Source: Maritimibacter sp. (GTDB lineage Bacteria > Pseudomonadota > Alphaproteobacteria > Rhodobacterales > Rhodobacteraceae). From it: a stretch of 64,000 bases of DNA. Below, in pieces: positions 30,632 to 39,561 of the stretch. A program made the position numbers and the translations under genes. The notes under the pieces are model-generated. The model saw only the letters and a list, made by a program, of their open reading frames with translations. It did not search any database and was not told where the DNA came from. Position 1 is the first letter of the stretch, and every line of letters begins with the position of its first letter. The stretch is taken from NCBI GenBank assembly GCA_002701395.1, contig NZVC01000029.1, positions 1-64,000 on the forward strand. Reading direction: 5' to 3'.

Positions 30632-31636
30632 TTACCCGAACACGGTGATCCAGCGGATCAGCATCGGGCCGAGGCAGATCATCAGCAGGACCGGCATCAT
30701 GCACAGGGCGATGACGGCGGACATCTGCACAGGCAGGCGGTTGGCCTTTTCCTGCGCGCGCAATTCGCGGTCCTGCCGCAGGCCCTTGGCATAGGTGGTC
30801 AGGGCCGTCGCAACGCTGGACCCGAAGTGGGTGGCCTGCAGGATGACGTTGGCGAAGCTTTTCATCTCGTCGATGTCGCAGCGGTCGGCCATTTCAAGGA
30901 AGGCGGCATCGCGGTCCTTACCGGCCTGAATCTCAAGCTCCATCATCATGAATTCCTGCGCGATGTCCGGCGCGGTCGTGGACAGTTCGCGCGATACGCG
31001 CAGGATGGCGGCGTCAAAGCCCAGCCCGGCCTCGATCGAGATTTGCAGGAAATCCAGCGCGTTGGGCAGGCCCAGCCGGATCCGTTCGCGGCGGTCCTGA
31101 ATGCGGGCGGTCAGCCAGACGACCGGTCCATAGAACCCCGCGACCGACAGCGCGACGGCGATCTGGAACACGGTGAGCAGGTTAAGCTCGTTCAGGCGCG
31201 GGGCGACCGGCAGGAACGACAGCGTCTCGGTCGGGATCATCCAAAGACCGACGAAGGCGGCGGGCAGCGCCACGCCGAAAAGCGCGCGAACCACGTAGTA
31301 GATGTAGACGGCGTCAGACCGGGTGATCCCCGCCTTGCGCATCCGGCGGGCGATCCGGGTGCGTTCGCTTTGCGACGAGGGCACGAAGGCGCGCAGCAGC
31401 CCGCCAAGGTCGAAGTTGTCGTGCTGCACCAGATCGGCGCGGCCCCGCGACTGCATCCGCTGGGCGCCGGCCTGCATCCGCACGACGGCGGTGGGCTTGC
31501 GGGCAAGGCTGGCAAGGGCAAGGAACAGCAGCATGATCCCGGCGGCCAGACCCGACAGCGCAAGCGCCTGAGTCGAGATGTCGATCCCCTCGACGGTCCG
31601 CTGCAGGTCCTCAATCAGCGTGTAGAACATTTCCAT
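30632..31636 (-). CDS. tadC: Tad pilus inner-membrane platform protein TadC
   Basis: 334-aa T2SF-domain protein that with TadB forms the inner-membrane platform of the Tad/Flp pilus. Hydrophobic segments occur near residues 20-45, 110-165 and at the C-terminus (MPVLLMICLGPMLIRWITVF). The T2SF core contains FLQISIEAGLGFDAAILRVS and ATHFGSSVATALTTYA. Last gene of the minus-strand tad operon, 15 nt after tadB. Confidence 0.9.
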   Translation of the reverse strand: MEMFYTLIEDLQRTVEGIDISTQALALSGLAAGIMLLFLALASLARKPTAVVRMQAGAQRMQSRGRADLVQHDNFDLGGLLRAFVPSSQSERTRIARRMRKAGITRSDAVYIYYVVRALFGVALPAAFVGLWMIPTETLSFLPVAPRLNELNLLTVFQIAVALSVAGFYGPVVWLTARIQDRRERIRLGLPNALDFLQISIEAGLGFDAAILRVSRELSTTAPDIAQEFMMMELEIQAGKDRDAAFLEMADRCDIDEMKSFANVILQATHFGSSVATALTTYAKGLRQDRELRAQEKANRLPVQMSAVIALCMMPVLLMICLGPMLIRWITVFG

Positions 31637-31651
31637 GTACCCGCCTCCCGG

Positions 31652-32623
31652 TCAGAACTTGAACGTGACGAGGCGGCGCAGAAGCAGCCCCTGAAAGATG
31701 ACCAGCCCAAGGATGGCGGCCGCGAAGGGCTTGAACAGCGGGTCGTCCATCACGTCGCCGTAGAAGCTTGGTGTCGAGGTGTGGATCGCCATGAAGATGA
31801 TCGCCGGCAGGACCGTCAGGATCAGCGCGCTCAGGCGGCCTTCCGAGGACACGGCCTTGATCTTCTTGGTCATCGCCTGACGGTCGCGGATGACGGTCGA
31901 CAGGATGTCCAGCACGTGGGCAAGGTTGCCGCCGGTGCCGTGCTGGATACCGATGCTGACCGCAAGGTAACGGGCGTCCTCGCTGCCGACGCGCTCGGCG
32001 AATTCGTGGAAGGCGGCGGTCATCTCGTCGCCATAGGCGATCTGGTCCTGAATGATGCCGAACTCGGTGCCGATCGGGTCGGGCATGTCCTCGGCCACGC
32101 TTGCGATCGTGGCGGCCAGCGGATGGCCGACGCGCAGCCCGCGCCCCATGAGGTCCAGCGCGTCGGGAAGCTGCTTGGTCAGCTTCTTCGACCGCTCTTC
32201 CTTCAGCGCCACCAGCACCAGCAGGGGCAGGACGGCGGCGACCAGCGCAGCGATGCCGCCGGCGTGCAGCGGCGGCAGGAACCGCGAGGCGGGCAGGAAC
32301 AGCGCAGCGCCAAGCATGACCTGCAACAGGCCGAACACGCCAAGGCTGATGCGCAGGCCCGACTGGCGCAGCAGCTTTTTCAGGCGGGCGATCGGGCTTC
32401 CGGCCCCCTTGGCGGTGGCGAAATCCGGGTCTTTCAGCAGGCTCAGAACCTCGTCCGTGGATTTGCCGCCCTTGACCATGCGCATCCGGCGATTGCGCGC
32501 CTCGGTCAGGCTTTCGGCACGCGACAGCCAAGCGCGCATCCCTTCGAACAGAAGCAGGACGCCGACGAACAACGTGAGATAGACGATGATGCCGATGGCA
32601 GAGTCGGGAAGGTTCAGGTTCAT
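31652..32623 (-). CDS. tadB: Tad pilus inner-membrane platform protein TadB
   Basis: 323-aa T2SF-domain protein. An N-terminal helix (IGIIVYLTLFVGVLLLFEGM) is followed by a cytoplasmic region, two central helices and the T2SF core (LPDALDLMGRGLRVGHPLAA; GIQHGTGGNLAHVLDILS). It overlaps tadA by 4 nt. Confidence 0.9.
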   Translation of the reverse strand: MNLNLPDSAIGIIVYLTLFVGVLLLFEGMRAWLSRAESLTEARNRRMRMVKGGKSTDEVLSLLKDPDFATAKGAGSPIARLKKLLRQSGLRISLGVFGLLQVMLGAALFLPASRFLPPLHAGGIAALVAAVLPLLVLVALKEERSKKLTKQLPDALDLMGRGLRVGHPLAATIASVAEDMPDPIGTEFGIIQDQIAYGDEMTAAFHEFAERVGSEDARYLAVSIGIQHGTGGNLAHVLDILSTVIRDRQAMTKKIKAVSSEGRLSALILTVLPAIIFMAIHTSTPSFYGDVMDDPLFKPFAAAILGLVIFQGLLLRRLVTFKF

Positions 32624-34008
32624 GACACGGTCTCCCGCTTGAAGATCGACGGATCGATGTGGCAGCCGAAGGCCTGAAGCTGCTCAAGGCACCGGGGCCG
32701 GATGCCGGTGCTGATGAAGTCGCCCAGCACGCGGCCGTCCTCGGACCGGCCGTTGCGGCGGAACACGAAGATGTCCTGCATCGTGACCACGTCGCCTTCC
32801 ATCCCGGTGATTTCCGAGAGGCTGGTGACGCGGCGCGAGCCGTCGTCGAGACGGTTCAGCTGGACCACGATGTTCACCGCCGATGCGACCTGTGCGCGGA
32901 TCGTGCGCAGCGGCAGGTCGATGCCCAGCATGGTCACCATCTGTTCGACCCGGCCAAGGGCGTCGCGGGCAGAGTTCGCGTGCACCGTGGTCATCGACCC
33001 GTCGTGGCCGGTGTTCATCGCCTGCAGCATGTCGAAACATTCCGAGCCGCGCACCTCGCCCACGATGATGCGGTCGGGCCGCATCCGCAGGGCGTTGCGG
33101 ACGAGATCGCGCTGGCTGACCGTGCCGACGCCCTCGGCGTTGGCGGGGCGGGTTTCCAGCCGCACGACGTGGTCCTGCTGAAGCTGAAGTTCGGCGGCGT
33201 CCTCGATGGTGACGATCCGGTGCGAGCCGTTGATGAAGGACGACATCGCGTTCAGCATCGTTGTCTTGCCCGACCCGGTCCCGCCAGAGATCAGGATGTT
33301 CATCCGGCCCTCGACAAGGTTCTGCAGGAAGGTGGCGGCCCGTCCGTCCAGCGCGCCGCGTTCGACAAGGCGATCCAGCGACAGCGGCGAGCGCGAGAAT
33401 TTCCGGATCGACAGCGACGGCCCGTCGACGGCGCAGGGGCGCACGATGGCGTTCACCCGGCTGCCGTCCTCAAGGCGGGCGTCCACCCAGGGCTGCGATT
33501 CATCGATCCGGCGCCCAACGCGCGAGACGATCTTGTCGATGATCCGCAGCAGGTGGCGTTCGTTGCGGAACCGGACAGCGGTCTTTTCCAGCTTGCCGAA
33601 CCGTTCGACATAGACCCGGTCGAAGCTGTTCACGAGGATGTCGTTAATCGTCGGGTCTTCCAGCAGCGGCTCTAGCGGGCCAAGGCCCATCACCTCGTGG
33701 ATCAGTTCCTCGACCAACCGCGAGAAGGCGTCGGCCCGCAGGAACACGCCCTCGGCCTCGACCAGCCCGGACAGCAGCGATCCGATCTGGCGCTTCAGTT
33801 CGGCCTTTTCGACCTTGTCGATCACGGCAAGGTTCAGGCGGTCCAGCAGGGCGACGTGCAGCCGGCTTTTCAGTTCGAGATGCGCCTGCAGTTCCTTGTC
33901 GACCGTGTCCTGTTCGGCCACCGGATCGGCCATCGCCTCGGGCGTCAGCCGCATCGGAACGACCTTTTCGGTCTCCGGGCGAGGCCTGCTTTTGAATTCC
34001 TTGAACAT
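32620..34008 (-). CDS. tadA: Tad pilus secretion ATPase TadA/CpaF
   Basis: 462 aa from ATG at 34008 (GGAG upstream). Type II/IV secretion ATPase with Walker A SGGTGSGKTTMLNAM, an Asp box (IVTIEDAAELQL), Walker B region RPDRIIVGEVRGSE and a His box (GHDGSMTTVHANS). It powers Flp pilin assembly in the cytosol. Length and domain order are standard. Confidence 0.95.
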   Translation of the reverse strand: MFKEFKSRPRPETEKVVPMRLTPEAMADPVAEQDTVDKELQAHLELKSRLHVALLDRLNLAVIDKVEKAELKRQIGSLLSGLVEAEGVFLRADAFSRLVEELIHEVMGLGPLEPLLEDPTINDILVNSFDRVYVERFGKLEKTAVRFRNERHLLRIIDKIVSRVGRRIDESQPWVDARLEDGSRVNAIVRPCAVDGPSLSIRKFSRSPLSLDRLVERGALDGRAATFLQNLVEGRMNILISGGTGSGKTTMLNAMSSFINGSHRIVTIEDAAELQLQQDHVVRLETRPANAEGVGTVSQRDLVRNALRMRPDRIIVGEVRGSECFDMLQAMNTGHDGSMTTVHANSARDALGRVEQMVTMLGIDLPLRTIRAQVASAVNIVVQLNRLDDGSRRVTSLSEITGMEGDVVTMQDIFVFRRNGRSEDGRVLGDFISTGIRPRCLEQLQAFGCHIDPSIFKRETVS

Positions 34009-34024
34009 GCGTCTCCGCCCCCTA

Positions 34025-35236
34025 TCAAGCGTTCTTCTTCGACGTGGGGGCCAGCATCGCGGCCTCCACACTGTCCGCGAGCTTGCGCATCGCCTTGGCA
34101 AGATCTGTCTTGGCCTGCGTCAGCAGCACCGGGCTGCCGTAGTCCACCGCCTTGCGCGAGGCGGCGGCATTGTCCGGCAGCCAGTTCGCGAAGGGCCGGT
34201 CGAGGATGCGCTCTGCCTCGCGGACGTGTTCGGGCTTGAACATGGCCTTCTTCTCGCGGCTGACGGCGACCTGCACGGGCAGGCCGACGTTGTCCTCGTG
34301 GAAGAAATTGATGATCCGCTGCGCCTGCCGGATGCAGGGCACGCTGGTGTCGGTGACCAGCATCAGCATCGAGGCGGCCTTCAGCACCGGCTCGATCCAG
34401 TCGATCATCGCGCGCGGCAGATCGACCACGACATAATCGTATTCGTCCTGCAGCACCGACAGCAGCGCCGCGATGGTGTCGGGCGACACCGATTGCAGCG
34501 GCACGAAGCGGTCGGGGGCGCACAGCACGTCGACGCCGGACTTGTGCGACTGCATGATGCTGCGCACCTGATGCGCGTCGGGCGCCTGCCGCGCGTCGAT
34601 GATCCGCAGCAGGCCGCCGTTGTCCTCGAGATCGAAGAACACGTTGGCGTTGCCGAATTGCAGGTCGAAGTCGACAAGCGCGACCCGCTTCGCCGGGCCT
34701 TTCTTCGAGAACTTGCCGGGCTTTCCAACCAGCCCGCAGGCAAGGTTCACGGCCACGGTCGTCGACCCGATGCCGCCGCGCGCCTGCGTGACGGCGATGA
34801 CGTGGCCGGGGATCGCCGTTACCGTGCGCGTGGCCGCGACCGGCGCCGAGGACTCGGCCACCTGCGCGATCTGTTCGCGAAGGTCTTCCGCCGACAGGTC
34901 GTCGGGCAGGACGTCATGCGCGCCGGCCTTCTTCAGGCGGCGGGCGAAGTCGAAGGCGCTGTGTGCAGGCGCCATCGCGATGATCGTCGCGGCGTCGCCA
35001 CAGGTATCGCGCAGGGACGAGATGTACTCAGAGAGATCGGGAAGCTCGGGGTCGGCGTCCACCAGCACGGTGACGGGGCGGCCACCAAGGCTGGCGGGCA
35101 GGGCGGTGTCGCTGATCTCGGACACCTGGTCGGGGCCGAGTTTCTCGATCAGCGTCTCGATGAAGCCCTCGCGCGGCGAAAGCGCCAGGACAGGGGCCAT
35201 GTCCGCGTGCTGCATGATGCGCGTGTGATAGGTCAT
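34025..35236 (-). CDS. cpaE: Pilus localisation ATPase TadZ/CpaE
   Basis: 403 aa. An atypical receiver-like N-terminal domain (residues 1-140) is followed by a MinD/ParA-like ATPase domain with the deviant Walker A segment QARGGIGSTTVAVNLACGL, then VALVDFDLQFGN and VVDLPRAMIDW. This architecture matches CpaE/TadZ, which places the pilus machine. It overlaps the next upstream gene by 4 nt. Confidence 0.92.
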   Translation of the reverse strand: MTYHTRIMQHADMAPVLALSPREGFIETLIEKLGPDQVSEISDTALPASLGGRPVTVLVDADPELPDLSEYISSLRDTCGDAATIIAMAPAHSAFDFARRLKKAGAHDVLPDDLSAEDLREQIAQVAESSAPVAATRTVTAIPGHVIAVTQARGGIGSTTVAVNLACGLVGKPGKFSKKGPAKRVALVDFDLQFGNANVFFDLEDNGGLLRIIDARQAPDAHQVRSIMQSHKSGVDVLCAPDRFVPLQSVSPDTIAALLSVLQDEYDYVVVDLPRAMIDWIEPVLKAASMLMLVTDTSVPCIRQAQRIINFFHEDNVGLPVQVAVSREKKAMFKPEHVREAERILDRPFANWLPDNAAASRKAVDYGSPVLLTQAKTDLAKAMRKLADSVEAAMLAPTSKKNA

Positions 35237-35865
35237 CCTGCTTCTCCTGAGCTAAGGTCTTCCGCCGGAAGCGAAACGCTGAACAGGCCACGCCCGACGG
35301 TCGCACCCGTGGTGGGATCGTCGGCGTCGCGCATCAGCGGGGCGACGGGGGAAATGAACTGAAAGTTGGGAAGGTCGATCTCGACCGTGACCATCGGCGT
35401 GTACGGACCGCCAAGGAATCCAAGGTTCTGATCGAAGCTGTACGTAAACTGCAGGTTGTCGATGCTGGCATCGGGCGGCAGCATCGGCGCGATGCGCGTC
35501 CAGATCTCTTGCGCGGTCGCGTTGTTGGCGTCGCCCACGCAGCTCACGGCGTCGACCGTCGCGCAGACATCGGTGTCGGCGCTGCACGAGGTGCCGAACC
35601 GCGGCGGGATCAAGCCGCCGATCGGCCCGCGCACGTTGGTGGCCGGAAGACCGGCGCAGGCGGCGGCGCGCACCACGGCGGTGCGGGCCGCGAGGTCGGT
35701 GGCCTTCTGCGCCAGCACGCGGGTGTAAGCGAAGCGGCCGAAATCCAGCGCGACCCAGAACAGGACGCAGAACAGCGTGATCACGACGCCGAATTCGACC
35801 AGCACGCCGCCGCGCGTGTCGCGGCCGAACCGGCGCAGGCGGGATATGAAGCGCGGCGCGGTCAT
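35233..35865 (-). CDS. TadE/TadG-like pseudopilin (first)
   Basis: 210 aa. The N-terminal RDTRGGVLVEFGVVITLFCV is a TadE-type prepilin segment (a Glu 5 or 6 residues into the hydrophobic stretch) and would be cut by a TadV-type peptidase. The rest is a periplasmic domain with four cysteines (ACAGLP, TSCSADTDVC). It overlaps both neighbours by 4 nt. Confidence 0.8.
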   Translation of the reverse strand: MTAPRFISRLRRFGRDTRGGVLVEFGVVITLFCVLFWVALDFGRFAYTRVLAQKATDLAARTAVVRAAACAGLPATNVRGPIGGLIPPRFGTSCSADTDVCATVDAVSCVGDANNATAQEIWTRIAPMLPPDASIDNLQFTYSFDQNLGFLGGPYTPMVTVEIDLPNFQFISPVAPLMRDADDPTTGATVGRGLFSVSLPAEDLSSGEAG

Positions 35866-36359
35866 TGGCCGAAGATCCGCGCCTGATCGGCGATGTCGGT
35901 GGTCACGCCGCCAAGGCCGCCGCCGAACATGTCGAGGATCCCGCGCAGCGGGAAATCGATCGTGACGTTCGCGGTGACCGTGGCGATGGACACAGTGCCA
36001 GAGCGATAGTTGCCGTCCACGCAGGTCAGCCCCGGAACGACCGTGTTCACGGTGACGGCGGACGGGAACAGGATCTCTCCGTCGATGCTGCGTTCGACCA
36101 TCGTCTTCAGCTGCGCCGACATGGCGTTCAGCGACCCGCCGGTGGAACAGATGTTACCGGGAACGGACCGCGCGACGTACCGGCTGGCTTCGCGCACGCC
36201 GGTGATCGCGGACTGGTAAGACCACAGCATCCGGGCCGCTTCGATGCTGAGCGCGAAGACCAGGATCATGAAGGGCATGACCAGCGCGAATTCCACCAGC
36301 ACCGCACCGCGATCCTCGCGGGCGAAGCGGCGGAAGGAAGAGAGAAGACGCGTTTTCAT
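35862..36359 (-). CDS. tadE: TadE-like pseudopilin (second)
   Basis: 165 aa with the TadE-like segment REDRGAVLVEFALVMPFMIL. A periplasmic domain of about 120 residues with two cysteines follows, then a low-complexity GGGLGG stretch before the end. Probably a minor pilin acting with TadG and the 210-aa homologue. Confidence 0.82.
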   Translation of the reverse strand: MKTRLLSSFRRFAREDRGAVLVEFALVMPFMILVFALSIEAARMLWSYQSAITGVREASRYVARSVPGNICSTGGSLNAMSAQLKTMVERSIDGEILFPSAVTVNTVVPGLTCVDGNYRSGTVSIATVTANVTIDFPLRGILDMFGGGLGGVTTDIADQARIFGQ

Positions 36360-36367
36360 CCCGCCCT

Positions 36368-37900
36368 CTACCGATACAGCTGCACGACATCGCGGAAGAT
36401 CCCGCCGAACGCGCTTTCTTCAGTGCCCGAGCTGTCCGCGAAGCCAAGGAATTCGCCGTGGATGTCGAAGCTGGGCGGCGAGCCGGCATCGTCGCCGACC
36501 GGCTCGGTCAGGAACATCGCAAGGTAGCGTTCGACCGGGATGCCGCTGGCGGCGCCGCCGATCGGGTTCGCGGCGCAGTCGACTCCGGCGGCCACGACAA
36601 CACGGCGCAGCGGGTCGTTCGACATCTGGCTGGAACATTGCGGACGGCCGTTTTCGGACAGGTCCGGGTCGAGGATCGAGTAAGGGCCGTTGCCCGTATC
36701 GGAGTGCGGGTTGGAATTGGCGTAGGCGATCTCGCGCAGGTACATGCCATAGCGGGTGCTGGCGAACACGGCGTCGTCGCCGGTCAGCACCGGCAGGTGC
36801 GCGTCGGTGGCGGGGGTCGCCGGGTCGCCATCCAGATCATGGTTGGCGTTCAGATAGGCCTGCCGGTCCCAGACGCCGTCGCCGAAGCGGCCGCAGTTGG
36901 GCATGCAGGTGTCGCGGGGCAGACCCATCGTATCGCCGGTCAGCTCCTCGTTGCCCTGAATGCAAGCACCGCCACCTTTCGGCTTGATGCCCTTGATCAC
37001 GTTCGGGGCGGGCGCGAAGTCTGGGTTGTTCTTTTCGCCGTTCAGAACCGACCGGAAAATGTCGAACCGGACGTTGAACGCGGCGTTGGTGATCCCGACC
37101 TTCTGGCCCGGCTCAAGCTCGATGGTGCCGTCGGTGTTGACGCAGGCGGTGATGCCTTCCTGCGCCGCGATCAGGCAGGCCAGCTTGTTGCCGCCTTCGT
37201 CCGCGCAGACGCCGTTCGGGTCGTCGAACAGGTCGAGATCGATGAAGCCGAAGTCGCCGGGACCCCAAGCGGCGCTTTTACCACCGCTGCGCAGAAGGAT
37301 CAGGTCGCCGATGTCCAGCGTGTCTTCCCAGTCGGACGGCAGGCAGAACATCAGCGGGTTGATGTCGCAGGCCTGGATCGAGAACCCGGCGACCGCCGTG
37401 GCGCCCACGGTGGCCGTCCCGGTGTCCGCGTCGTCGGCGGTGCCCAGCATCCGCTCGACGGCAAGGGCGAAGGACATCGACAGGGCGCGCGGGGTCACGT
37501 TGACCTCGACGATGCGCGCAAGGCGCGGGTCGTTGGTCGCGTCGGCGCCCATCGGCGTCGCGTCGCTTTCGGGAAGGGCCGAATGGAAGGTCAGCGTATA
37601 GTCCAGCGCGCCGGACAGGACGCCGTCGCCATCGCCGAAGGTTTCGGTGTCCGAGATCAGGTTGGCGGCGGCGGCGGTGGCGCGATCGATCGCGTCGGCG
37701 GTGCCGTCGAGTTCAGCGGCCGAGGTCAGCGCGACATGGTCCGCGAAGGACTGAAGCTCGCTTTGCGTGGCACCCAGCCGGCCCACGTCGAACACCAGCG
37801 CAAGAAAGCCGATGAAGACGATCAGGGCAGAGCTCCAGATCAGGGCGATGGTGCCGTCTTCGGAGCGAAGGAACCGGCGTGCTGCGGTCGAGATGGGCAT
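36368..37900 (-). CDS. tadG: TadG-like pilus assembly protein
   Basis: 510 aa from ATG at 37900, preceded by AAAGGA. An N-terminal TadE/TadG segment (RSEDGTIALIWSSALIVFIG) is followed by a large periplasmic domain with many cysteines (ACDINPLMFCLP; DTCMPNCGRFGDG). TadG proteins often carry a von Willebrand-like fold; here the MIDAS is not obvious. It ends 8 nt before tadE. Confidence 0.85.
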   Translation of the reverse strand: MPISTAARRFLRSEDGTIALIWSSALIVFIGFLALVFDVGRLGATQSELQSFADHVALTSAAELDGTADAIDRATAAAANLISDTETFGDGDGVLSGALDYTLTFHSALPESDATPMGADATNDPRLARIVEVNVTPRALSMSFALAVERMLGTADDADTGTATVGATAVAGFSIQACDINPLMFCLPSDWEDTLDIGDLILLRSGGKSAAWGPGDFGFIDLDLFDDPNGVCADEGGNKLACLIAAQEGITACVNTDGTIELEPGQKVGITNAAFNVRFDIFRSVLNGEKNNPDFAPAPNVIKGIKPKGGGACIQGNEELTGDTMGLPRDTCMPNCGRFGDGVWDRQAYLNANHDLDGDPATPATDAHLPVLTGDDAVFASTRYGMYLREIAYANSNPHSDTGNGPYSILDPDLSENGRPQCSSQMSNDPLRRVVVAAGVDCAANPIGGAASGIPVERYLAMFLTEPVGDDAGSPPSFDIHGEFLGFADSSGTEESAFGGIFRDVVQLYR

Positions 37901-37951
37901 GACGCGTTCCTTTGCCAAAGGTTTCGGTTGCAGGCGGCCGGGTACGGCCGA

Positions 37952-38776
37952 TCAGTTGTTCGAAGCCGGGCCGCTCAGCGGGACAAGCTCCGCCGTGTTG
38001 CCACGCCGCACGGTGATCGTCGGCGCGCGCTCGTCTTCTTCCATGGGTGATTTCATTTGCAGAAGGTCGCGAAGCTCGACCATGTCCAGCGGGCGGTCCT
38101 CGACCCCGTCGAGGGTGCGCAGCGTCAGGCTTAGCGTGCCGGCCTTCTGCGCCAGCGCAAGGCGCTGACCCTGTTCCGGCGTGACCTCGACAGTCACGGT
38201 GCGCACGTCGGACGGCTTGTCGGTCTGCTCTTCCGAGCTTTGGTCGACGCCGATGATGCGGACGTTCTGAAGAATGGTGACGGCGCGCAGTTCGGTCTGG
38301 CTGCCCTGCGTCATTACGATGTCGACATAGTCGCCCGGCGTCACGAAGCCGCCGACGGCGGTGACGGCATCGACCTTGATCGCCATCGCGCGGGTGTTTT
38401 CGCCCAGCTTGCTGACGATGGTCACCTTGTCGCCGTGCTCGGAAACTTTGGTACGGATGATGACTTCCCCGACGAAGAACTGACCCTTCGCGCGGCGCGG
38501 GCCTTCCTCGACAGTCGGGAACAGCGTGTCTGCGTCGGCGAAGACGCCGGCGGGCAGGAATTCCTTGGGCCACTTCTGAGTTGTCACCAGATGCGGTTCG
38601 ATCGGCTGACCGAACGGGATCTCTTGGCGGGCGACGTAGATCTCGACAAACTCGACTTGGGCCGCGGCGGCCTCGGCGGCAAGCTGGTCATCGAACATGG
38701 CCTGTTTCGCGATAACGACCGATCCCCCAGCGACGAGGACTCCGGTCACGGCAGTCAGGAAGGGCTTCAGTCGCAT
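37952..38776 (-). CDS. cpaB: Pilus assembly protein CpaB/RcpC
   Basis: 274 aa. N-terminal signal anchor (FLTAVTGVLVAGGSVVIAK), then a SAF domain (VEIYVARQEIPFGQPIEPHL) and an RcpC/CpaB domain (KLGENTRAMAIKVDAVTAVG; GFVTPGDYVDIVM). It links the outer-membrane secretin to the inner parts of the Tad machine. No secretin gene (cpaC) is in the window. Confidence 0.92.
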   Translation of the reverse strand: MRLKPFLTAVTGVLVAGGSVVIAKQAMFDDQLAAEAAAAQVEFVEIYVARQEIPFGQPIEPHLVTTQKWPKEFLPAGVFADADTLFPTVEEGPRRAKGQFFVGEVIIRTKVSEHGDKVTIVSKLGENTRAMAIKVDAVTAVGGFVTPGDYVDIVMTQGSQTELRAVTILQNVRIIGVDQSSEEQTDKPSDVRTVTVEVTPEQGQRLALAQKAGTLSLTLRTLDGVEDRPLDMVELRDLLQMKSPMEEDERAPTITVRRGNTAELVPLSGPASNN

Positions 38777-38826
38777 GGGTGTCTCCTTGGTATCTCGGGG
38801 TGGGGCGGTCGGCGCCCCGGAAGGGA

Positions 38827-38858
38827 CGCACTGCGCCGGCGGCAGCTGACGCAGTGCG
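38827..38858 (-). terminator. Stem-loop after the pilin gene
   Basis: Perfect 9-bp stem (CGCACTGCG / CGCAGTGCG) with a 14-nt loop, 11 nt beyond the flp stop. There is no T-run. It probably stabilises flp mRNA and attenuates the downstream operon, so the major pilin is made in excess. Confidence 0.7.
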
Positions 38859-38869
38859 GTCTTGTTAGA

Positions 38870-39049
38870 TCAGCAGGTCGCGCCGACGGCGGCACAAGCA
38901 GCATCGACGTTGGCGTCGGTGGTGGTGCCGAGTGCGCTGAAGGCACCCACGCCGATGCTGGCGACAACCAGCAGGGCCAGGCCGTATTCGACGATCGCAG
39001 CGCCGCTTTCGTCTTTCGAGAACAGTTTGATTTTCTTAACGATTTTCAT
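38870..39049 (-). CDS. flp: Flp/Fap-type major pilin
   Basis: 59-aa prepilin. A basic leader (MKIVKKIKLFSKDESG) is followed by the conserved AAIVEYGLALLVVASIGVGA with the processing-site Glu and Tyr, then a short tail with two cysteines (ACAAVGATC) that could form a disulphide. It is the structural subunit assembled by the Tad proteins encoded downstream. Confidence 0.93.
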   Translation of the reverse strand: MKIVKKIKLFSKDESGAAIVEYGLALLVVASIGVGAFSALGTTTDANVDAACAAVGATC

Positions 39050-39561
39050 GGTCTTCCCCCAAAAGGTGCAATGGATGGGTCAGGATTGACCCGGTAAGCG
39101 GAACCCGAAAGCAGCAGCGTCGAATTCCTTGCCATAAAGTTAACGAGATTGATGGCACGCCGAATACTCGACAGTTGTCCGAGGATTTCGCGGTCAGGTT
39201 GTGGGGGTCTTTCGGCAGATTTCCTCGCCGGGAAAAACCGCGACAGGTGTGAAATGGATCGCCGTCCACGAATCGGCAGCGCATCGCGATTCGGGCAGAA
39301 AGAGGGCGGAAGCGGGGATTCGGTTCGGCATGCCGGGCGCCGTATTCGCGGAATCGGCGCCGCCTCAACGCTAAACGTTAATAGAGAGGCGCCGCTAGGT
39401 TTACAGTGCCGCGCCAATTCCGTGGTTTGTTGACGGATCAGGCGTCAATCTGTGGGTAATTACCATGTGTAATTGACGTGACGTTCATTCAAATTAATGA
39501 ATTCCAGACCGATTTATTTGTACGGCCGGGTTTTTGGCCGATCGCTGGTAGGTAAGTTGAT
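39050..39561. promoter_or_regulatory. Divergent flp / LuxR-regulator intergenic region with palindromes
   Basis: 512 nt, AT-rich between 39430 and 39560. Seen directly: TGACG-N7-CGTCA at 39431-39447; perfect palindrome GGTAATTACC at 39455-39464; TTCATT-N6-AATGAA at 39484-39501, about 60 nt before the regulator start. These are candidate operators for the divergent LuxR-type regulator or another factor. The half nearer flp (39050-39420) shows no clear gene. Confidence 0.5.
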
